Of a stretch of DNA of 64,000 bases, positions 58,841-64,000 are shown piece after piece; within the stretch, counting starts at the first letter, position 1, and each line of letters begins with the position of its first letter. Origin of the DNA: Streptomyces sp. CB02058 (GTDB lineage: Bacteria > Actinomycetota > Actinomycetes > Streptomycetales > Streptomycetaceae). Made by a program: the position numbers and the translations under genes. The DNA is taken from the NCBI RefSeq assembly GCF_001905505.1, contig NZ_LIPG01000004.1, positions 186,001 to 250,000 of the forward strand, read 5' to 3'. Below the pieces are notes generated by a model that was given only the letters and a program-made list of their open reading frames with translations, made no database searches and had not been told where the DNA came from.

Positions 58841-60415
58841 TCACCGGCCCAGCGCCGCCATGGCGGCGTTGTGGCCGGGCACCCCGCTGACCCCGCCCCC
58901 GCGCACCGCGCCGGCCCCGCAGAGCAGCACGTTGGCGTGGGCGGTCTCCACGCCCCAGCGGCCCGTGTCACCGGTGGCGTACGGGAAGGAGAGGTCGCGG
59001 TGGAAGATGTGGCCGCCGGGCAGCCCGATCTCGCGCTCCAGGTCGAGGGGTGTCTTCGCCTCGATGCACGGCCTGCCGTGGGCGTCGAGGGCGAGGCAGT
59101 CGGCGAGCGGCTCGTCGAGATGGGCGTCGAGCTGGGCCAGGGTGGCGTCGAGCAGGGCGGCGCGCGTGCCGTCGTTGTCCGCCGCGAAGAGCCGGGCGGG
59201 GGTGTGCAGTCCGAAGAGCGTGAGGGTCTGGTAGCCACGTGCAGCGAGGTCCGGGCCGAGGATCGACGGGTCGGTCAGCGAGTGGCAGTAGATCTCGGAG
59301 GGCGGCGCGCCGGGCAGCCGCCCGGCCGCCGCTTCCCGGTGGGCGGTGGCCAGTTGCCCGTACCCCTCGGCGATGTGGAAGGTCCCGGCGAACGCCCGGC
59401 GCGGGTCGACCGTGCGGTCCCGCAGCCCGGGCAGCCGGGTGAGCAGCATGTTCACCTTCAGCTGGGCGCCTTCGGCCGGGGCGGGCGGCTCCTCTCCGAG
59501 GAGCGTGGCCAGGGCCTGCGGCGACGCGTTGACCAGGACCCGTCGTGCGCCGACGACGTGCTCGCCGCCGGGTGAACGGACGGTGACCTCGGCCCGGGTT
59601 CCGTCCGTCTCGACGCGGGTCGCCTCGTGCAGGACGCGGATCTCGGCGCCGGCGGCGCGGGCCGCGCCGGCCAGTGCGTCGGTGAGCGCACCCATGCCGC
59701 CGACCGGCACGTCCCAGTCGCCCGTGGAGTTGCCGATCACGTGGTACAGGAAACAGCGGTTCTGGAGCAGGGACGGGTCGTGGGCGTCGGCGAAGGTGCC
59801 GATCAGCGCGTCGGTGAGCACCACTCCGCGGACGAGGTCGTCGGCGAAGTTCTCCTCGACGGCGACGCCGATGGGTTCCTCGAACAGCGTCCGCCAGGCG
59901 TCCGCGTCGTCGATGCGCGTCCGCAGGGCCTCGCGCTCCGGAAGGGGTTCGGTGAGCGTCGGGAAGACCCGTTCGGCGACCCGCCTCGTCATCGCGTAGA
60001 AGCGCTGCCAGGCGTCGTACTCGCGGTCGTCGCCGGTGAGCGCGGCGAAGGAGTCGCGGGTGCCGTCGCCGCCGACGAGCAGTCCGGTGTGCCTGCCGCC
60101 GCGCACGGCCGGGGTGTAGGAGGAGACGGTGCGCTTGCGTACGGCGAAGTCGAGGCCGAGCTCCCCGACGATCTTCTCCGGGAGCAGCGAGACGAGGTAG
60201 GAGTAGCGGGACAGCCGGGCGTCGACCCCGTCGAAGGGGCGCGTCGACACGGCGGCTCCTCCGGTGCCCGGGAGCCGTTCCAGGACGAGGACGGACCGGC
60301 CGGCGCGGGCGAGGTAGGCGGCGGCGACCAGGCCGTTGTGGCCGCCGCCGACGATCACCGCGTCGTAGTGGGAGCGGGCGGGTGTGCCGGGTGAGGCCGT
60401 CTCGTCAGCGGGCAT
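58841..60415 (-). CDS. Phytoene dehydrogenase-like FAD oxidoreductase
   Basis: A 524-residue flavoprotein. AVIVGGGHNGLVAAAYLARAG at 19-39 is the FAD Rossmann motif, LERLPGTGGAAVS follows, and the C-terminal VLLCGAGAVRGGGVSGVPG closes the FAD site. It belongs to the carotenoid/amine oxidoreductase superfamily (the NAD(P)/FAD 'COG1233' group). No carotenoid gene lies near, so the substrate is unknown. The ATG at 60415 faces the DinB-like gene, whose start is 152 bases away. It ends ten bases from the convergent AXE1 gene with no terminator between. Confidence 0.85.
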   Translation of the reverse strand: MPADETASPGTPARSHYDAVIVGGGHNGLVAAAYLARAGRSVLVLERLPGTGGAAVSTRPFDGVDARLSRYSYLVSLLPEKIVGELGLDFAVRKRTVSSYTPAVRGGRHTGLLVGGDGTRDSFAALTGDDREYDAWQRFYAMTRRVAERVFPTLTEPLPEREALRTRIDDADAWRTLFEEPIGVAVEENFADDLVRGVVLTDALIGTFADAHDPSLLQNRCFLYHVIGNSTGDWDVPVGGMGALTDALAGAARAAGAEIRVLHEATRVETDGTRAEVTVRSPGGEHVVGARRVLVNASPQALATLLGEEPPAPAEGAQLKVNMLLTRLPGLRDRTVDPRRAFAGTFHIAEGYGQLATAHREAAAGRLPGAPPSEIYCHSLTDPSILGPDLAARGYQTLTLFGLHTPARLFAADNDGTRAALLDATLAQLDAHLDEPLADCLALDAHGRPCIEAKTPLDLEREIGLPGGHIFHRDLSFPYATGDTGRWGVETAHANVLLCGAGAVRGGGVSGVPGHNAAMAALGR

Positions 60416-60567
60416 GGCCCCTTCGTAGCACGGGATGATCGTCCCTGGACAGGGGTACCGCTCCGTGGCGGACGGGCGGGGCCGCCGAAAAGCGATGGGC
60501 CCTCGGTGGGGCGCTGTGGCAGGGTGCTGGCCCGGACCACGTCCTTCCGCGCCCGTCAGGAGAGTTC

Positions 60568-61194
60568 ATGGACACGCCCGCACGTCTGATCCCGTTGCTG
60601 GAGCAGTTCGACTGGGCGTGCGAACGCCTCACCAACCGGTTGGCGGGTCCCTTCGTGGACAGCGGCAACGGCACGGACGTGGCGGCCCCCGCGCTGACCG
60701 ACGAGGAGTATCTGTGGGAGCCGGTGCCGGGCTGCTGGTCGGTCCGCCGGCACGCCGCGGGGCCCGGGCAGGGCGCGACCGTCCTGACGGGCGCGGGCGA
60801 GTGGGGACGCGACACGGCGCCCTTCCCGCATCCCTCGCCGCCGCCGTTCACCACGCTGGCGTGGCGTCTGAGCCATCTGAGCGAGCTGCTGGTCCTGCGC
60901 GCCGACCACACGGCGGGGAACCACACCATGACCCGGGACGCGTACCACGTGCGCGGGGACGCGGCGGGTGCCCTCGCGGACTTCGGCGCCTCGGCGGCCG
61001 CCTGGCGCGCGGCGCTGCTGGGAGCCGACGACGCGGCGCTGGACACGGTCGGGCACAGCACCTACCCGTACGGCAGCGACCCCGAGGACCCCTTCCTGGA
61101 CACCGTGTGGTGGGTCAACCAGGAGGTGCTGCACCACGGGGCGGAGATCGCGCTGCTGCGCGACCTCTATCGCGTACGGGGCGGCCTGGCCTGA
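60568..61194 (+). CDS. DinB superfamily protein
   Basis: A 208-residue helical protein starting MDTPARLIPLLEQFDWACER. LAWRLSHLSELLVLRADH holds the central conserved His, WEPVPGCWSVR is a typical turn and NQEVLHHGAEIALLRDLY gives the third metal ligand. Such proteins are probable thiol-dependent transferases. AGGAGA lies before the ATG. The downstream end is ten bases from the kinase stop on the opposite strand. Confidence 0.82.
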   Translation: MDTPARLIPLLEQFDWACERLTNRLAGPFVDSGNGTDVAAPALTDEEYLWEPVPGCWSVRRHAAGPGQGATVLTGAGEWGRDTAPFPHPSPPPFTTLAWRLSHLSELLVLRADHTAGNHTMTRDAYHVRGDAAGALADFGASAAAWRAALLGADDAALDTVGHSTYPYGSDPEDPFLDTVWWVNQEVLHHGAEIALLRDLYRVRGGLA

Positions 61195-61204
61195 GGCCTG
61201 ACGG

Positions 61205-63463
61205 TCAGTGCGGAGGGATGCCGCGCTGCCGGCGCAGGTCGGCGACGCGGCGGTAGAGGTCGACCGCCTCCGTGCTCCGGCCCAGCTGCTCCAGGCAGTG
61301 CGCCTCGTCGTTGCGGCTGGCGAGGGTGTCGGGATGGTCCGCGCCGAGGACCCGTTCGCGGGCGTCGGCGACCGTGCGGTAGTCGGCGAGGGCGTCGGCC
61401 CAGCGGCCGAGCCAGCCCAGCCCGACGGCCACCTCCCGGCGGCTGACGAGCGTGTCGGGGTGGTCGGGGCCCAGCGCGCGTTCCCGGATCGCGCAGACCT
61501 CGCGGGATTCGGCGAGCGCCTCCTCCCAGCGCGCCATCCGCCCGAGGTTCACCCCGAGGCCGTGCCGGGCGCGCAGGGTCTCCGGGTCCGCGGGCCCGCC
61601 CACCCGGGTGCGGTCCTCGGCCAGCGCGCGGTAGAGCTCCAGCGCCTCGGCGCTGCGGCCGAGCCTGCCGAGGCTGATGCCCACCTCGTAGCGCGCGGAC
61701 ATCGTGTCGGGGTGGTCGGCGCCGAGTGCGGCCGCCCGGGCCTGCGCCACCTCCCGGTAGGTCCCCAGTGCCTCGGTCCAGCGGTCCAGCCGGCCGAGGG
61801 TGTAGGCCACCTCGTACAGCGTGGCCAGGGTGTCGGGGTGCGTCGCACCGAGCAGCCTGCCGCGGGCGTCCGCCACCTCGCGGGCCATGCGGTACGAGTC
61901 CTCCAGACGGCCCAGCCTGCTGAGGTTGAAGGCCAGGTTGTGCCGGCAGCGCAGGGTGTCGGGGTGGTCCGGCCCCATGGAGCGCTCCCGTGAGGCGAGC
62001 ACCGCGGCGTAGACCTGGTGCGCCTCGAAGTGCCGGCCGAGCTGCCCGAGGACGTACGCGGTCTCCTGACGGGCCGCCAGGGTATCCGGGTGATCGGGGC
62101 CCAGGCCCCGTTCGCGGCCGTCGGCGACCGCGCCGAACTCGCGCAGCGCGTCCTCGGCGCGTCCCGTGCGGCTGAGGCTGAACGCCACCTCGTACCGGCT
62201 GTCGAGGGTGTCGGGGTGGTCGGGGCCCAGCGCCTGTTCGCGTGCCGAGGCGACCGTGCGGTGGACGTCGCCCGCCTCCTCCCAGTGGCCGAGCCGCCCC
62301 AGGTTGAGCCCGGCGCTGTGCCGGCCGGCCAGGGTGGCGAGCAGTTCGGGGGGCGGGGTCGGACGGGCCGTCCCGCCGGGCGGGAGGGCGCCGGGGAGGG
62401 CCCCCGGGACCACCCCCGTGGTCCACGCACCGGTCAGCGCGACCGCCTGGTCGATGACCTCGGTCCCGGGGGCGGAGCCGCGCGCCTTGTGACCGGTGGT
62501 CATGCCGCGGGTCCAGGAGGGCAGCCGGGGCTCCTGCCCCGCGGGCGCGCGGCCGGGATGCTGGAACGGGACGGGCGGGGCCAGCCGTACCCTGCCCGGC
62601 CGGGGCTGCTCGCCGGTGCGCCCGAGCGCGATGCGGGCCCTGAGGTCACCGGCGTCGGACGGCCGCTCCCCCGGTGTCTTGGCCAGCAGGTCCAGGACGA
62701 CCCGGTCGAAGAAGCGCGGGAGTTCGGCGCGGTGGGCGCGCGGCGGCTCGGGAACGGTGTCGCGGTGTCCGACGAGGACCGCCCAGGCGTCGTCCATGTC
62801 GAAGGGCGGTACGCCGGTGGCGATCTCGTACAGCACACAGCCCAGGGAGTAGAGGTCGCTGCGGTGGTCGACCTCGCCGCCGCTGATCTGCTCCGGCGAC
62901 ATGTAGTGCGGGGTGCCCATGGCGATGCCGGTGCCGGTGAGACGCGAGGTGAATCCGATGTCGTGGCCGAGCCGGGCGATGCCGAAGTCGCAGATCTTCA
63001 CCGTCCCGTCGTCGAGCCGCATGATGTTGGCGGGCTTGAGGTCGCGGTGCACTATGCCCTGGCGGTGGGTGTAGCCGAGGGCGTCGGCGACCTGGTCGGC
63101 GATGTCGACGACGTCCGGCACGGGCAGCGGGTGCTGCTTGTTGTCCTCCAGGAGCTGGCTGAGATTGCGCCCCTCCAGGAGCTCCATGACGAGGTAGAGG
63201 ACGCCGTCCGACTCGCCGAAGTCGTGGACGACGGTGACTCCGCGGTGCTGGAGCGCGGCGGCCACCCGTGCCTCGCGGCGGAAGCGCTCGCGCAGGATGC
63301 GGGTGAAGTCCTGGTCGTGCTGCGGCCCCATCGGCTTCAGGCACTTGACGGCGACCTGGCGGCCCAGCGATTCATCGCGCGCACGCCATACCTCGCCCAT
63401 GCCTCCGCGCCCGATCAGATCGAGCAGCCGGTAGCGGCTCTGGATCAGCCTGGTGTCCGCCAT
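61205..63463 (-). CDS. Serine/threonine protein kinase with eight C-terminal TPR repeats
   Basis: A 752-residue cytosolic protein. The kinase domain (11-275) has the glycine loop GRGGMGEV, Lys40, HRDLKPAN with catalytic Asp141 and DFG at 159-161. A Pro-rich linker (about 285-395) follows, then about eight 42-residue TPR repeats, each with the HPDTL core, to the end; no membrane span is seen, unlike PknB. TPRs probably recruit substrates. The start at ATG 63463 lacks a strong ribosome site and lies inside the end of the upstream MpaB-type gene (19-base overlap), so translation is likely coupled. Confidence 0.9.
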   Translation of the reverse strand: MADTRLIQSRYRLLDLIGRGGMGEVWRARDESLGRQVAVKCLKPMGPQHDQDFTRILRERFRREARVAAALQHRGVTVVHDFGESDGVLYLVMELLEGRNLSQLLEDNKQHPLPVPDVVDIADQVADALGYTHRQGIVHRDLKPANIMRLDDGTVKICDFGIARLGHDIGFTSRLTGTGIAMGTPHYMSPEQISGGEVDHRSDLYSLGCVLYEIATGVPPFDMDDAWAVLVGHRDTVPEPPRAHRAELPRFFDRVVLDLLAKTPGERPSDAGDLRARIALGRTGEQPRPGRVRLAPPVPFQHPGRAPAGQEPRLPSWTRGMTTGHKARGSAPGTEVIDQAVALTGAWTTGVVPGALPGALPPGGTARPTPPPELLATLAGRHSAGLNLGRLGHWEEAGDVHRTVASAREQALGPDHPDTLDSRYEVAFSLSRTGRAEDALREFGAVADGRERGLGPDHPDTLAARQETAYVLGQLGRHFEAHQVYAAVLASRERSMGPDHPDTLRCRHNLAFNLSRLGRLEDSYRMAREVADARGRLLGATHPDTLATLYEVAYTLGRLDRWTEALGTYREVAQARAAALGADHPDTMSARYEVGISLGRLGRSAEALELYRALAEDRTRVGGPADPETLRARHGLGVNLGRMARWEEALAESREVCAIRERALGPDHPDTLVSRREVAVGLGWLGRWADALADYRTVADARERVLGADHPDTLASRNDEAHCLEQLGRSTEAVDLYRRVADLRRQRGIPPH

Positions 63464-64000
63464 CGCCTGTTGCCGCCCCCGTCTGCTCCGCTGCTCGCCT
63501 GCCGCTGCACCCTCCCCGGCCCGTCCAGTATGGCGGCCTGTCTGCGGAGTTTGTACGGGGCGGGCCTGCTGCCAGGGCCCAGCCGTGCCATCGCGTTCAC
63601 GATGTGCCCGGGCGGCAGGCACCAGCGCAGGCGTGCGGGGACGGCGCGCAGGGCGGTCCCTGTGGTGCGGAGGCGGCGGTCGACTGCCGCCGGGGGCGGC
63701 GCGGTCCTGCCGTAGAGCTCATGGGCGTACGGGGGCAGGGAGTCGTAGGCCAGTGCCGCCACACGCCTCCACAGCAGCGCACGCGCCGGGGTCAGCAGGG
63801 CATGGACCGGCGGGCTGCGCAGGAAGTCGTCCACGTCCAGAGCCTCGGTACCGGCGGCGAGCCGGGGGCGGACCCGCTCGAAGTAGGCGGCGAGCGCCCG
63901 GGTCGTGGCGGGAACGCCGGACGGATCGAGGCCGACGAGGCGTGCGCTCTCCCGCTGCTCGTCGATGTAGCGGTCGGCCTGGGCGTCGCTGAGGGGGAAG
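63445..64000 (-). CDS. MpaB-type oxygenase family (DUF2236) protein, 5' end cut
   Basis: The minus strand stays open from the window edge to a stop at 63445-63447, giving 184 residues of the carboxyl part. LSDAQADRYIDEQRESARLV and AAYFERVRPRLAAGTEALDV, then PPYAHELYGRTAPPPAAVD, match the helical DUF2236/MpaB family, haem-binding oxygenases; the HRD motif expected in the N-terminal half is beyond the edge. The terminal 30 residues are a Gly/Arg-rich tail. The stop codon overlaps the start of the kinase gene by 19 bases. Confidence 0.75.
   Translation of the reverse strand, partial: FPLSDAQADRYIDEQRESARLVGLDPSGVPATTRALAAYFERVRPRLAAGTEALDVDDFLRSPPVHALLTPARALLWRRVAALAYDSLPPYAHELYGRTAPPPAAVDRRLRTTGTALRAVPARLRWCLPPGHIVNAMARLGPGSRPAPYKLRRQAAILDGPGRVQRQASSGADGGGNRRWRTPG

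Noticed and set aside
1..64000. CRISPR arrays, tRNA or rRNA genes, insertion sequences
   Set aside because: No evenly spaced repeats, cloverleaf sequences, rRNA landmarks or transposase-like proteins were found.

Overview
The window reads as one stretch of a Streptomyces-type actinomycete chromosome. The DNA is very GC-rich with strong third-position GC, and it carries a whiE-type spore pigment locus, a two-domain geosmin synthase, a SpoIIE/RsbU-type phosphatase, a TPR regulator of the Nsd kind, and CBM2-bearing cellulases and a xylanase. No rRNA, tRNA, CRISPR, IS element or prophage was recognised. The left edge cuts a DUF2000 gene and the right edge cuts an MpaB-type oxygenase gene.

Layout: (1) 1-3950: small regulatory and detoxification genes (DUF2000, AraC regulator, DinB protein, epoxide-hydrolase-like enzyme, DUF4230 protein). 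(2) 4074-10012: a cellulase locus. A GH48 enzyme (minus strand) and a GH6 exoglucanase (plus strand) flank a divergent control region holding a perfect CebR palindrome and a second degenerate copy; a probably frameshifted secreted ORF lies between them. (3) 10009-18219: VanZ-like membrane protein, TPR protein, cysteine-free ribosomal protein L33, PAS-SpoIIE phosphatase, Nsd-like regulator diverging from an APH-fold protein across an unusual repeat-rich operator, and a PGRP-type amidase. (4) 18409-24030: geoA behind a perfect 24-nt palindrome, two small conserved genes, then a beta-helix protein and an O-methyltransferase. (5) 24101-31258: a complete type II PKS spore pigment set in the order ORFVII-VI-V-IV-III-II-I on the minus strand, with the divergent FAD hydroxylase ORFVIII. 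(6) 31300-41395: tandem alpha/beta-hydrolase fusion, PaaK-like ligase with a TetR-like operator, class F sortase with a membrane-anchored partner, acyl-CoA synthetase, serine beta-lactamase-fold hydrolase, SIMPL protein. (7) 41629-58831: GH10 xylanase, LacI regulator, and an eleven-gene, tightly coupled operon (solute-binding lipoprotein, two permeases, SDR, two heparinase II/III proteins, DUF624 protein, beta-helix protein, SGNH esterase, PL8 lyase, AXE1 esterase). (8) 58841-64000: carotenoid-dehydrogenase-like flavoprotein, DinB-like protein, kinase-TPR protein overlapping the cut MpaB gene.

How the parts work together: the cellulases fit the classic cellobiose-responsive CebR regulon. The LacI-ABC-lyase-esterase operon looks like a self-contained polysaccharide utilisation system for an acetylated, uronate-containing polymer: exported PL8, beta-helix and SGNH proteins outside, CUT1-type uptake, then cytosolic exolyases, deacetylase and an SDR that could reduce the unsaturated uronate product. 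I rate this operon the most promising candidate for an undescribed system. Other notable points are the geoA palindrome, the helically phased repeats upstream of the Nsd-like regulator, a Glu instead of the usual Gln in the pigment KSbeta subunit, and an O-methyltransferase/beta-helix pair convergent with the pigment operon.
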